64,000 nucleotides of DNA from positions 434,001-498,000 of the forward strand of contig NC_019792.1 in assembly GCF_000230715.2 (NCBI RefSeq), read 5' to 3'. Below are positions 1 through 8,554 of this stretch, in pieces. The notes below the pieces were generated by a model, which ran no database searches, was not told the origin of the DNA, and saw only the letters and a list, made by a program, of their open reading frames with translations. The position numbers and the translations under genes were made by a program. How positions within the stretch are numbered: position 1 is the stretch's first letter; each line of letters begins with the position of its first letter. Source of the DNA: Natronobacterium gregoryi SP2 (GTDB taxonomy: Archaea; Halobacteriota; Halobacteria; Halobacteriales; Natrialbaceae).

Positions 1-392
1 CCGTTTGCCGCGTAGTACGAGCAGGTCAACGGCACGTCGAGTACCTCCTCGACGGCGTGCTGGCGGGACTTCCCCGTCTCGAGTTGCACGAGGTCGAGCA
101 GTTCTTCCCGCCGGTCGAGGACGAGGTCGCCGAACCGTTCGAGTATCGCCGCCCGCTCGTCGATCGTCGCCCGCTCCCAACCGGACTGGGCTGAGCGGGC
201 GCGTTCGACCGCAGCCGAGACGTCGTTGGCCGTACAGGCCGGGACCGATCCGATCGCTTCGTCGGTGACTGGCGTCCGAACCTCGAGCGACGACCGCTCG
301 CCAGGCGCTTCGATGCGGGCCGAGAGTCGCTCGAGACGTCTGGCAGCGAGCGTCGTCTCCGCGAAAATTTGCGGTCCGCTCGTCTGTCCCAT
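1..392 (-). CDS. Aldehyde dehydrogenase family protein, N-terminal part (runs off the window)
   Basis: About 130 residues are visible, beginning with ATG at 392 and still open at base 1. The fragment reads like the NAD(P)-dependent aldehyde dehydrogenase N-terminus: a substrate-side linker, then a segment with AAVERARSAQSGW and LDRREELLDLVQLETGKSR, which matches the first cofactor-binding helices of the succinate-semialdehyde/betaine-aldehyde type. The catalytic Cys and Glu lie beyond the window, so the substrate cannot be told. The gene points away from the neighbouring lipoprotein gene only by distance; both are on the minus strand, 127 bp apart. Confidence in the family is good, in the substrate low. 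Confidence 0.85.
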   Translation of the reverse strand, partial: MGQTSGPQIFAETTLAARRLERLSARIEAPGERSSLEVRTPVTDEAIGSVPACTANDVSAAVERARSAQSGWERATIDERAAILERFGDLVLDRREELLDLVQLETGKSRQHAVEEVLDVPLTCSYYAAN

Positions 393-519
393 GTCTCGAT
401 TCTCGACTCGAGAGCACCTGTAGTTTGGGTTAGAAGAACCTGTGGACGTGACGGCTCTGGCGATGCCGCACGTGCGACGAACTCGAGGTGAGTCTGCCGG
501 ACGAGGTGCGTGGGCCGTG

Positions 520-1809
520 TCAGCCCTCGTAGACGTACTGGTCGGCCATCTCGGCGGGCGTGATCACTTCGAGTTCGCCCTCGCCGACGAGTTCGTCGAT
601 CCGTGCGGCAGCTTCTTCGACTGCGGTGATCGATCTCTCGTCTTCGAGCGCGTAGAACGCGAGCGAGGTGATGCCGCCGTGTTCGGCCGTCCAGTCGAGT
701 TTGGTTGCCACGTCATCGGGGTCCGGATCGGACACGACCGAGCAGAGGTGTGGATTACTGGCGTACCCCTGACACTCGGCCTGTCCCGCGAACGCGAGGT
801 CGTAGTTCTCTTGGGCGAGTTCGTACGACTCCTCGGTGTACTCTGAGCCCGGGTACGCGAAGAACCGCGCGCCGTCTTCGTACCCTTGCTCCTCGAGCCA
901 GTCGATCGGGTCCGTCACGGTCGACTCGAGTTCGTTCGAACTCGCGTTGCCGAGGTGGACGCCCTGTGCGGACTGGCTGCCGATCGTCCAGCCCGCGCTA
1001 GCGAGTTCGCCGACCTGGTCGTAGGTGAGCCGGTCGCCCTGGACCGCGACGTCGGCACGGAGTCGGTCGGTCGGAACGAACGCCGTCGCCGGAAGGTCGT
1101 ACTCCTGGAGAATCGGCATCGCTTCCGTGTACTGAGACTCGTACCCGCCGTGGAACTGCAGCATGACCTTCCCGGTGTCGACGTCGGGAACGAAATGGAA
1201 GTCGTCGACCCACAACTGTCCCTCGGCGTCGTCGCCGAACCACCTGATGATCTGGAGAACGTAGACCTCGCTCAGGTCGGGTTCACCACGGACGCGCGTG
1301 AGGCCGAAGTTCTTGCGCGTCAGCGGCATGTCCTCCATCACCTGCTGGCTGTACTCGACGTAATCGCCGTCCTCGTCCTGAAGCTGGATTCGGACTATCC
1401 CGCGGTCGCTGGCGGTCATCGCGAGTCCGGGTGCGACGTTGCGGACGTCGATCGGTTCGTCCAGGGAACGACGAACCCTGACCTGCCCGTCCTCCTCGCT
1501 CGGCTCGAGTCGTGCACACTGTGAACCGCTAGAGGAGCGTTCCGGGTCGGCTCCGATCGAACCGATGTCCTGGAACGCGCCCCAGGGCTCGAGGTCCTCG
1601 AAGTCGTCGAAGGTCCCGAGGATTCCCGCCGTCTCTTCTGTTTCTTCTGTTTCTTCTTCCGTTCCTTCTTCCGTTTCTTCCTCGTCGTACTCGTCGTCGC
1701 CGTCTACGTCCGCGGGATCTTCTTCGTCGGCCTCGTCACCCATGCAGCCCGCGAGAGCGAGACCAGCAACAGTCGCCGTCGTCGTCGTGAGGTACGTTCG
1801 TCGCTTCAT
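520..1809 (-). CDS. Secreted lipoprotein with degenerate polysaccharide-deacetylase (NodB-like) domain
   Basis: The start at 1809 gives MKRRTYL followed by a hydrophobic stretch and a lipobox-type AGC, so it is probably a Tat-exported lipoprotein (a longer start at 1839 would add ten residues before the signal). After the lipid Cys comes an acidic Asp/Glu/Thr tether of about 50 residues, then a beta-sandwich-like region with WGAF and WVDDFHFV (carbohydrate-binding or discoidin-like, by inference), then a C-terminal domain with NodB features: KVMLQFHGGY, LPATAFVPTD, WTIGSQSAQGVHLG, FFAYPGSEY. In active enzymes the first motif is TFDDGY; here both catalytic/metal Asp are replaced (FHGG), and the HxxxH-type motif is also altered. 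Function is therefore more likely binding than deacetylation. Confidence 0.75.
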   Translation of the reverse strand: MKRRTYLTTTTATVAGLALAGCMGDEADEEDPADVDGDDEYDEEETEEGTEEETEETEETAGILGTFDDFEDLEPWGAFQDIGSIGADPERSSSGSQCARLEPSEEDGQVRVRRSLDEPIDVRNVAPGLAMTASDRGIVRIQLQDEDGDYVEYSQQVMEDMPLTRKNFGLTRVRGEPDLSEVYVLQIIRWFGDDAEGQLWVDDFHFVPDVDTGKVMLQFHGGYESQYTEAMPILQEYDLPATAFVPTDRLRADVAVQGDRLTYDQVGELASAGWTIGSQSAQGVHLGNASSNELESTVTDPIDWLEEQGYEDGARFFAYPGSEYTEESYELAQENYDLAFAGQAECQGYASNPHLCSVVSDPDPDDVATKLDWTAEHGGITSLAFYALEDERSITAVEEAAARIDELVGEGELEVITPAEMADQYVYEG

Positions 1810-2219
1810 CGGTGTGTGCCGAGACACAGACCGACTCACCGGATTGTTATGTGGCAGATAGTGCGAACCGTCGCCTGCTACCGGTTCGATTATCTCGGGT
1901 AACGGCGGCGAACACAGATGGCGAGAGCGTTCGTCGACGGGCGAACTTCTCTGGTTCTGGGCTCGAGAAGGTGATATCGCCGTGTAAGCACCGGCAAGCA
2001 GATGCAGTGAAGCACAACGTTGGTATAGGATCGGCCAACCACGTCGCAGTCGCTCGAGAGCGTCGCCTCTGGGCCAGTCGCCAGTTGCCTGGGCGTCGTA
2101 CTTTTATCCGATCGACCGACGTGGGTCCACTGTCTCGACTCGAGACTAGCCGTTCACGTGTCACTGCTGGGAACGGCGAAGCCGTCGAGACGACGTAGCC
2201 AGCCCACGGAGGACCCTAC
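1810..2219. other. Intergenic region, 410 bp
   Basis: It separates the minus-strand lipoprotein gene from a plus-strand gene and must hold both promoters. A CTTTTATC box at 2101-2108 is a possible TATA element for the rightward genes. No convincing reading frame or repeat was seen. Confidence 0.4.
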
Positions 2220-2606
2220 ATGAACTACAAGAAATTCGTCGGACAGGTCCAGCACAGACTCGAGTACGCACAGTTCGGTCCGGCCGTCAAGGCGAGCCGC
2301 GCAGTCCTGACGACGCTCGGCGAACGTCTCCAAGCAGGCGAAGCGACGGACCTCGCTAGCCCGCTCCCGATGGAGATCGACCGTTACCTGACCGAAGCAA
2401 ACCACGGACAGCGCTTCGACTACCAGGAATTTCTCGACCGAGTCGCCGAACGTGAAGGCGTCGATCGGGCGGACGCGAACTATCACGCACAGCAACTGCT
2501 CGCCGTCGTCGCCGATGTCGTCCCGCCCGGTAACGTCGAGAAGGTACGGGGACAGCTCCCAGCGGACTTCGAACCGCTGTTCGAACACGTCGAGATTGAC
2601 GAGTGA
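2220..2606 (+). CDS. DUF2267 family protein
   Basis: A 128-residue acidic soluble protein. The pattern FVGQVQHRLEYAQFGPAVKA near the N-terminus, followed by LTTLGERLQAGEATDLASPLP and later FLDRVAEREG and VRGQLPADFEPLF, is characteristic of the DUF2267 family, two repeats of a helical unit with unknown biochemical role that is often found near stress genes. The start ATG follows a short leader. Its stop overlaps the GTG start of the methyltransferase downstream (GTGA), so the two are probably translated as a coupled pair. Confidence 0.8.
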   Translation: MNYKKFVGQVQHRLEYAQFGPAVKASRAVLTTLGERLQAGEATDLASPLPMEIDRYLTEANHGQRFDYQEFLDRVAEREGVDRADANYHAQQLLAVVADVVPPGNVEKVRGQLPADFEPLFEHVEIDE

Positions 2607-3289
2607 GCGACGACCTCCCGCCAGCCCCAATCGCTCCCGTTTCCCGACCGAAAGCGGCCGCCAGGGACTGGTATGACTTCCTGAGCGCCTGGTACGATCT
2701 CGTTGCCGACTCGTTCGAAGCCCCGGCACGAGAGAGCGGTCTACGGCTGCTCGACCCCGGATACGGCGAACGAATTCTCGACGTCGGCTGTGGGACCGGC
2801 ACGGCACTCGTCCCGATCGCTCGAGCCGTCGGCGCGGCGGGAACTGCAGTCGGGATCGACCTCGCGCCGGGCATGTGCCGGTCGTCGCGGCGAGCGCTTG
2901 CAAACGCTGGCGTCGATCCTGGCGCCGTCGTCATGGGCGACGCGGCGACGCTGCCCGTTCCCGACGACGCCTTCGACGCACTGTTTGCGAGTTTCGTCCT
3001 CGAACTGTTCGACACCGTGGAACTCCCCGCCGTTCTCGAGGAGTGGCGACGCGTCCTCGAGCCGAACGGACGGCTCTGTGTCGTGGCGCTGTCTCGCCGT
3101 CCCGGCCCAGTAACCGAACTCTACGAGTGGATTCACGAGCGGTTTCCGACGACCGTCGACTGTCGGCCGATCTACGTCAGGGAGACGCTTCTCGAGTCCG
3201 GCTTTCGGGTCGTCGACGGCCGATCGGAACGGGTCTGGCGGTTGCCGGCCGAGGTTGTCCTGGTTCGGCAAGCGTCGTCGCGGTCGTAA
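2603..3289 (+). CDS. Class I SAM-dependent methyltransferase (UbiE/COQ5-like)
   Basis: 228 residues with a standard Rossmann methyltransferase core: motif I ILDVGCGTGTALVPIA (about residues 55-70), the acidic end of strand 2 in VGIDLAPGM, motif around GDAATLPVPDDAFDALF, and post-motif RVLEPNGRLCVVAL. The GTG start overlaps the stop of the DUF2267 gene by four bases, so expression is coupled. The substrate is not apparent; the family covers quinone, lipid and small-molecule methylation. Only a few bases separate its stop from the convergent stress protein gene. Confidence 0.85.
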   Translation: MSDDLPPAPIAPVSRPKAAARDWYDFLSAWYDLVADSFEAPARESGLRLLDPGYGERILDVGCGTGTALVPIARAVGAAGTAVGIDLAPGMCRSSRRALANAGVDPGAVVMGDAATLPVPDDAFDALFASFVLELFDTVELPAVLEEWRRVLEPNGRLCVVALSRRPGPVTELYEWIHERFPTTVDCRPIYVRETLLESGFRVVDGRSERVWRLPAEVVLVRQASSRS

Positions 3290-3297
3290 TCTCGACG

Positions 3298-4197
3298 TTA
3301 TATTGTGCCGGGACGCCCCCGGACTAGCGTTACTGGCCGGGGCGACCGACGGGCGACCCGTTCTGCGACAGACCCTGTCAGGAGCCGTGCGGCGAGCGAC
3401 CGACCGTGGCTCCCCATGACGATCTGGTCGACGCCTTCCGTCTCGGCGTACTCGACAATCGCCGCCGCCGGCTTCTCGTCGCCGGTTGCCGTCTCGATCG
3501 TCGCGTCGTGATCGTCGGCGAGTTCCGTCGCCGACTCGAGGATCTCCTCGGCGCGTCGCTCGTGAGCGGTCACGACTTTCTCGAGGTAGGTCCCTGCGAC
3601 GTCGGATCGCGGGCGATCGAACGGCAGCGACAGGGCGTGGAAGGCGACGTGGTCGGCGTCGGGAAACTGCGCGAGCACGTACTCGAGTGCCGCGTCTGCC
3701 TGTTCGGAGCCGTCGACCGGCACGAGGGCCGTCCCAGGTAGTTCGCGTTCTCGCATCGCCGTTGTCGACTCGGGGACGACCGTCGTCGACACCGGGGCAC
3801 GGCGGACGATGGCCTCGCTGACGCGACCGAGAAACGGTCGCTTGATCTGCGACTCGCCGTGACTGCCGAGGACGACGTGGTCGATCCCTCGGTCGTCGTC
3901 GGCAGCCACGGATAGAATCTCCGTGTGTGGCGTTCCGGTCCGGAGCAGTGTCTCGAACCCAGAATCGTGGCCGTACTCGTCGGCCCGGCCGGCCGCCCGC
4001 TCGAGGACACGTTCGCCGCGCTCGCGGGCCCGTTCCGTCGACGGAGGGTCGCCCCCGGCGGTCGCTCCGTGGTCGTGGGTCGGATCGACGGCGTAGAGTG
4101 CGGTCAGTGCGGCGTCGGGAAACGACGCGAGGCTGTACTCGAGGCCGGCAAAGCCGTGGTCTGAACCGTCGACCGGGACGAGAACGTGCTGTGGCAT
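3298..4197 (-). CDS. Tandem universal stress protein (two UspA domains)
   Basis: 299 residues made of two UspA folds. Domain 1 starts MPQHVLVPVDGSDHG and ends around the nucleotide-binding signature VVLGSHGESQIKRPFLGRV; domain 2 starts around TALVPVDGSEQAD (about residue 155) and ends with IVMGSHGRSLAARLLTGSV and a final strand PVTLVRG. Both G-x2-G-x9-GS/T signatures are complete, so ATP binding is likely. Such proteins are cytosolic and respond to stress or energy state. The gene is convergent with the methyltransferase on its right-hand side in coordinates. Confidence 0.9.
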   Translation of the reverse strand: MPQHVLVPVDGSDHGFAGLEYSLASFPDAALTALYAVDPTHDHGATAGGDPPSTERARERGERVLERAAGRADEYGHDSGFETLLRTGTPHTEILSVAADDDRGIDHVVLGSHGESQIKRPFLGRVSEAIVRRAPVSTTVVPESTTAMRERELPGTALVPVDGSEQADAALEYVLAQFPDADHVAFHALSLPFDRPRSDVAGTYLEKVVTAHERRAEEILESATELADDHDATIETATGDEKPAAAIVEYAETEGVDQIVMGSHGRSLAARLLTGSVAERVARRSPRPVTLVRGRPGTI

Positions 4198-4279
4198 AGT
4201 TGCTGGCGGCGGTGGTTCGCCGACCCGACGTTCTACACCGACGAGAATAAAGCCAGGCTACGATTAGGGCTGTCGAACG

Positions 4280-4990
4280 TCATTGCTTCTCGAGCGACGC
4301 CCGGTAGTAGTAGGTGTCGCGTGGTCGGCGAACCTCCGTGACGATCCAGTCGGTGCCGGTCGTCGCCTCACGGAGACGGTCGGGGCTGAACAGTCGGAAG
4401 AACAGGGTGTCGCCGACCAGGTCGGCGTACTCGTAGTGAAGCACGCGGTAGGCCAGTCCCGGTGTCGGATCGGCGCGGAATCCCAGCATCTCGTCTGCTC
4501 TCTCGGACGTTGGATCGTAGCCGTCGACGACGACCGTCGCCGCCGGCGTCGTGATCGTTGCGAGGTCCTCGAGCAATGCCTGGAGGCCCGCCATCGACCC
4601 CGCGAGCCCCAACTGAGTCCCGACGATCAGGACCGACCGGAACCGGTCGTGGTCGAACGTCTCGCGGAGGTCGAACATGTTGCCGTGGCGAACGTCTTCG
4701 ACGCCACGTTCCGCAAGAAGCGTCACCAGCGACTCGCTGACCTCGAGTGCGACAGTCTCGAACCGCGCCTGGAAGTACAGCGCGTCCCGGCCGGCACCGG
4801 CCCCGACGTCGAGCAACGACCCCTCGAGGTGTGACTCGAGCCATCCTGTGTCCGTTTCGGCCTCGAACTCGCCGAAGTAGAAGTCCTCGACCGGATGGGA
4901 CAACACCCTGTCGCCGTCACGCTGGTACAGCGGGTCCTCCCGCTGGCCCCGATAGTGGTCCAGCAACGCCCGTCCGAACGCGTCCGACAT
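4280..4990 (-). CDS. SAM-dependent methyltransferase
   Basis: About 236 residues from the ATG at 4990 (the frame is open further upstream, but the extra sequence is basic and unlike a haloarchaeal protein). Motif I is LLDVGAGAGRDALYFQ; then VALEVSESLVTLLAERGV gives the acidic strand-2 end, and VLIVGTQLGLAGS sits where the substrate loop is expected. The late HYEYADLVGDTLFFRLFSP resembles small-molecule methyltransferases. The substrate is unknown. It diverges from the phosphoenolpyruvate carboxylase gene across a 289-bp regulatory region. Confidence 0.8.
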   Translation of the reverse strand: MSDAFGRALLDHYRGQREDPLYQRDGDRVLSHPVEDFYFGEFEAETDTGWLESHLEGSLLDVGAGAGRDALYFQARFETVALEVSESLVTLLAERGVEDVRHGNMFDLRETFDHDRFRSVLIVGTQLGLAGSMAGLQALLEDLATITTPAATVVVDGYDPTSERADEMLGFRADPTPGLAYRVLHYEYADLVGDTLFFRLFSPDRLREATTGTDWIVTEVRRPRDTYYYRASLEKQ

Positions 4991-5110
4991 CGCTCTCGAG
5001 TGGCGTCTCGATCGGAACGCAGTTGAGCGTATCGGACGCCGCTCGGTGTGTCGACCCACGATCGAAACGATGCTCGAGACGGGGTCCCGAATCAGAAAAC
5101 TACAAACTGA

Positions 5111-5122
5111 AAAAACGTTTTT
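5111..5122. promoter_or_regulatory. 12-bp perfect palindrome in the divergent ppc/methyltransferase promoter region
   Basis: AAAAACGTTTTT is a perfect palindrome of unusually AT-rich composition for this genome, lying between two divergent genes. It could be an operator or simply a promoter-flexibility element; no regulator can be named from sequence. Confidence 0.35.
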
Positions 5123-5172
5123 GTTACACGGGTTGGTGCCGTACCCTCGGACGCAAATTACGTGATTTAACG

Positions 5173-5180
5173 TTATATAC
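5173..5180 (+). promoter_or_regulatory. Probable TATA box of ppc
   Basis: TTATATAC lies about 100 nt before the ppc start, preceded by an A-rich BRE-like stretch. Transcription from it would give a leader of roughly 75 nt. Confidence 0.45.
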
Positions 5181-5279
5181 CACACAGATCATCTTTATCT
5201 GCCGTCGCCGAACCGAGAAGGCGGTGGCAATAGTAAACTTCACCAGGGATTTTTACATCTCCACTACGTCTCCCGTGAT

Positions 5280-7970
5280 ATGCAACTCCACAACAGGGGC
5301 GTCCGACAGGACGTCCGCGAACTCGGCGCGTTGCTCGGCGAGGTGATCAAAGACCAGACCTCCCGAAGCGCGTTCGACACCGTCGAATCGTGTCGGCAAC
5401 GGTCGATCGAGTACCGGTCCGGCGATCTCGAGTCCCGCGAACCGATCGTCTCGCAACTCACGAATCGCTCGCCACACCAGCAACAGACCGTCGCGCGTGC
5501 ATTTACGACTTACTTCGAACTGATCAATCTCGCAGAGGAACGCGAACGAGTTAGATCGATCCGGGCCGACTCCCAGGACGGAACACTAGAAGACAGCCTC
5601 GAGACGGTCGCCGAGGAACTCAGCGAGAAAGACACCGAAACCGTTCGGCAGGTGCTCGACGACGTCCTGATCGAGCCGACGTTCACCGCTCACCCAACGG
5701 AAGCCCGACGAAAGACCGTCAAGGCGAAGCTCCGGACGATTTCGAAGCACCTCGAGGCGCTCGACGAACGGCTGTTGACCGACAAAGAGAAAGCCCAGAT
5801 GTGGCGTGACATCGACGCCGAGGTGACGAGCCTCTGGCAGACGCCCCAGGTCAGAAATCGTCAACCCGAACCCGAAGACGAGGCCCGGAACGTCCAGTGG
5901 TACCTCGAGAACACGCTGTTCGATGTCGTCGGCGAAGTGTACGACGAACTCGCCGACGCGATCGACGAGGAAGTCGATGGCGACCTCGAGATACCGAAAC
6001 TGTTCGAGTTCCGATCGTGGGCTGGCAGCGACCGCGACGGCAATCCCTACGTCACGCCGGAGGTAACTGCGAACACCCTGGAACGGCAGCGATCGATTAT
6101 CCTGGAACAGTACCGCGACCAGCTCAAGCGACTCTCGGGCGTGCTGAGCCAGGATGGGAGCCGGATCGACGCCGGCTCGGCGTTCGAGGCGTCGCTCGAA
6201 CATGACCTGGAACGGCTTCCCGGCAGTGCCCGGACTGCCAAACAGCGGTATCCAGACGAACCATACAGACAGAAACTCAAACTCATGCGCGAGCGGCTGG
6301 ATCGCGTCGGCGACGTTCGGCCCGGCGGCTACGACGACGCCGATGACCTCCTCGAAGACCTCGCGCTGATAGCCGAGAGCCTGCGAAACAACGGCTCAGA
6401 ACGCGTCGTCGATGCACACGTCGATCCGATCCGGCGGCGGGTTGCGACCTTCGGCTTCTCGCTTGCCAGCCTGGACCTGCGCGAACACCAGGAGAAACAC
6501 ACCGGAGCCATCGCCGAGGCACTCGAGGAGGAGGGAATCGACTACCACGCCCTCTCGGAGGAACAACGCGTCGAGTTTCTCACCGACGCAATCTTCCAGG
6601 ACGAACCCGTCCTCGATCTCGAGGACACCGACGGCTTCTCCGACGATACCTCTCGCGTGCTCCGGCTGTTCGCCGAACTCGGGAGCTGGCAGGCCGAGTA
6701 CGGCGTCGAGGCGATCGATACCTACTGTATCTCGATGACCGAGGAGCCGAGTCACGTTCTCGAAGTCCTCTTTCTCGCCGACCAGGCCGGCGTCGTCTCC
6801 TTGCCCGAACACTGTGGGATCGACGTGGTACCGCTGCTCGAGACCGAGTACGCCCTCTCCGGCGCGCGGCGGATCATGGGGACGCTGTTCGAGAACGAAG
6901 CCTACGCCCAGGCGCTCGAGGCCCGTGACCACACTCAGGAGATCATGCTGGGGTACTCGGATTCGAACAAAGAGAACGGCTTCCTCGCGGCGAACTGGTC
7001 GCTGTACAAGAACCAGCGTCGTCTCGGCGAGATCTGTGACGACTACGACGTGACGATGCGGTTGTTCCACGGCCGAGGTGGCTCCATCTCCCGAGGTGGT
7101 GGCCCGATGAACGAGGCACTGCTCGCTCTGCCCAACAGCACCGTCACGGGCCAGGTCAAGTTCACCGAACAGGGCGAAGCGATCGCCGAAAAGTACGGAA
7201 ACCCCCAGATCGCCGAACGAAACATCGAGCAGATGCTCAACGCACAGCTCCGAGCGCGCAAACAAGCTCTCGAGCAGCCCGAAGAGGAGGTCCGCGAGGA
7301 GTGGGTCGACGCCATGGAGACGATGGCCGATGCCGCCCGACAGGAGTACCGCGACCTCCTCGAGAGCGACGGCTTCGTCCAGTACTTCGAGCAAGCGACG
7401 CCGATCACCGTCATTGAGAACCTCAATCTCGGTTCGCGACCGGCATCCCGGTCCGGCGAGCGGACGGTCGAAGACCTGCGGGCGATTCCGTGGGTGTTCT
7501 CCTGGACCCAGTGTCGGTGCATTCTGCCGGGCTGGTACGCGGTTGCGGCCGGAATCGACGCGTACTTGGACGCCGGTGGCTCGACGGAGACGCTCCAGGA
7601 GATGTACGACGAGTGGCCGTTCTTCCGGACCACGCTCGATAACGCTGCGCTGTCGCTGTCTCGCACCGAACTCGGGATCGCCGAAATGTATGCGGAACTG
7701 GCCGACGAGGACCTTCGCAAGCGGTTTTTCCCCCGCGTGGCCGACGAGTACGAACGTGCGGTCGAACTGATCCAGACCATTGGCCAGCGCGACCAGCTAC
7801 ACACCCGCGACTGGCTGGGCGAGAACCTCGAGCGGCGCAACCCCTACGTCGATCCGCTGAACCTGCTGCAGGTATACTTGCTCGATCAGACCCACCGGAC
7901 CGACGTCGAGGAACGGACCCTTCGGCTGACGGTGAAGGGTATCGCCGCCGGCATGAAAAACACGGGATAG
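5280..7970 (+). CDS. ppc: Phosphoenolpyruvate carboxylase
   Basis: 896 residues, the usual length of the bacterial-type enzyme. It carboxylates phosphoenolpyruvate to oxaloacetate, an anaplerotic step feeding the TCA cycle. Visible signatures are FTAHPTEARRKT (catalytic His near residue 138), GYSDSNKENGFLAANW, LFHGRGGSISRGGG (catalytic His near 596), FTEQGEAIAEKYG, and the conserved C-terminal KNTG, which must be free for activity. The protein is complete. It stands alone, with a relic of an IS630 transposase and palindromic elements directly after its stop codon. Confidence 0.97.
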   Translation: MQLHNRGVRQDVRELGALLGEVIKDQTSRSAFDTVESCRQRSIEYRSGDLESREPIVSQLTNRSPHQQQTVARAFTTYFELINLAEERERVRSIRADSQDGTLEDSLETVAEELSEKDTETVRQVLDDVLIEPTFTAHPTEARRKTVKAKLRTISKHLEALDERLLTDKEKAQMWRDIDAEVTSLWQTPQVRNRQPEPEDEARNVQWYLENTLFDVVGEVYDELADAIDEEVDGDLEIPKLFEFRSWAGSDRDGNPYVTPEVTANTLERQRSIILEQYRDQLKRLSGVLSQDGSRIDAGSAFEASLEHDLERLPGSARTAKQRYPDEPYRQKLKLMRERLDRVGDVRPGGYDDADDLLEDLALIAESLRNNGSERVVDAHVDPIRRRVATFGFSLASLDLREHQEKHTGAIAEALEEEGIDYHALSEEQRVEFLTDAIFQDEPVLDLEDTDGFSDDTSRVLRLFAELGSWQAEYGVEAIDTYCISMTEEPSHVLEVLFLADQAGVVSLPEHCGIDVVPLLETEYALSGARRIMGTLFENEAYAQALEARDHTQEIMLGYSDSNKENGFLAANWSLYKNQRRLGEICDDYDVTMRLFHGRGGSISRGGGPMNEALLALPNSTVTGQVKFTEQGEAIAEKYGNPQIAERNIEQMLNAQLRARKQALEQPEEEVREEWVDAMETMADAARQEYRDLLESDGFVQYFEQATPITVIENLNLGSRPASRSGERTVEDLRAIPWVFSWTQCRCILPGWYAVAAGIDAYLDAGGSTETLQEMYDEWPFFRTTLDNAALSLSRTELGIAEMYAELADEDLRKRFFPRVADEYERAVELIQTIGQRDQLHTRDWLGENLERRNPYVDPLNLLQVYLLDQTHRTDVEERTLRLTVKGIAAGMKNTG

Positions 7971-7980
7971 AAAGAACGTA

Positions 7981-8041
7981 CGCTCAGATGACGAACGAGT
8001 TCGCCCCGTCGGTCTTCTCCCATCACTCGTTCGTCTCAGCC
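7981..8041 (-). mobile_element. Relic of an IS630-family transposase 5' end
   Basis: The minus strand reads MGEDRRGELVRHLS from an ATG, nearly the same as the first residues of the IS630-family transposase at 34592-35784 (MGGDRRGELVRHLS). The DNA similarity extends over the preceding leader, roughly 50 of 60 bases by eye against 35742-35803. The rest of the element is gone; palindromic element copy 1 begins where the match ends. Confidence 0.75.
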
Positions 8042-8116
8042 GGTCTGTTGTAATTCTTTACCGGTGATCGCTCGAACGAGGTAGCGATCACCGGTAAAAC
8101 GTTCCGACGATCCGTA
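8040..8116. repeat. 79-bp palindromic element, copy 1
   Basis: Divergent copy with a strong central stem TTTACCGGTGATCGC paired with its complement, and a right end ccgta followed by TCAG, which is shared with copy 2. It abuts the IS630 relic. Confidence 0.7.
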
Positions 8117-8120
8117 TCAG

Positions 8121-8195
8121 ACGGTTTGCTGTCCGTCGTTGTCGGCACACCCGCGATCGAAAGCGGTTGCACCGGAACGTCGGTACAGCCCCCGT
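8121..8195. repeat. 79-bp palindromic element, copy 2
   Basis: Starts ACGGTTTGCTGT and ends with a complementary ACAGCCCCCGT; internal arms around the CCGCGATC...GCGGTTGC core. It lies head-on to copy 1, separated by TCAG. Confidence 0.7.
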
Positions 8196-8269
8196 CTGGG
8201 AGAGGCGTTGGTACGTGACCGCTGGCGAGGACGAGAAGGCCTACAAGTCCGCGGTCGAACCAGCAGTCG

Positions 8270-8485
8270 ATGAGCGAACACAGGACGGTCGCCGACATCC
8301 TCGAGCGAGTTCGAGAGTCTCGGCGTCGCAAACGCTGTCCCGACTGTGAGAACGTCGTAACGATCCGGGGATTCAGAGGCGAGTACCAGTGGACGTGCCT
8401 GGGCTGTGACGCGGTCGGCTTCGGATACACCAGTCGGTCGGACGTACTCGAGGCGCTCGAGCAGCGGCGCAATCGATCGCAGTAG
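8270..8485 (+). CDS. Small zinc-ribbon protein
   Basis: 71 residues: a charged helix (MSEHRTVADILERVRESRRR), then KRCPDCENV and WTCLGCDAVGFGY, giving a CxxC...CxxC zinc ribbon, then a second helix. Haloarchaea encode many such proteins, probably DNA- or protein-binding modulators. The function is unknown. The gene follows two palindromic elements and is 69 bp from the downstream membrane protein gene on the same strand. Confidence 0.6.
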   Translation: MSEHRTVADILERVRESRRRKRCPDCENVVTIRGFRGEYQWTCLGCDAVGFGYTSRSDVLEALEQRRNRSQ

Positions 8486-8554
8486 GGCGGAAGCGACAGG
8501 TCGACACTGTCCGGAACAGCAAGACAAATACAGCTACTCTTCTAACGGCCGACA

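Larger units (their letters stand above)
7971..8269. other. Gene-free region holding an IS630 relic and two palindromic elements
   Basis: This 299-bp stretch after ppc contains a 61-bp transposase 5'-end relic (7981-8041) and two adjacent copies of the 79-bp palindromic family. Nothing else coding is evident. Confidence 0.6.

Noticed and set aside
5586-7394. Long open frames antisense to ppc (and similar antisense frames under katG, sdhA, the P-type ATPase and the HADH/ECH gene)
   Set aside because: They mirror the real gene through its codon bias in GC-rich DNA, lack domain motifs and are rich in Arg, Ser or Val patterns typical of shadow frames.
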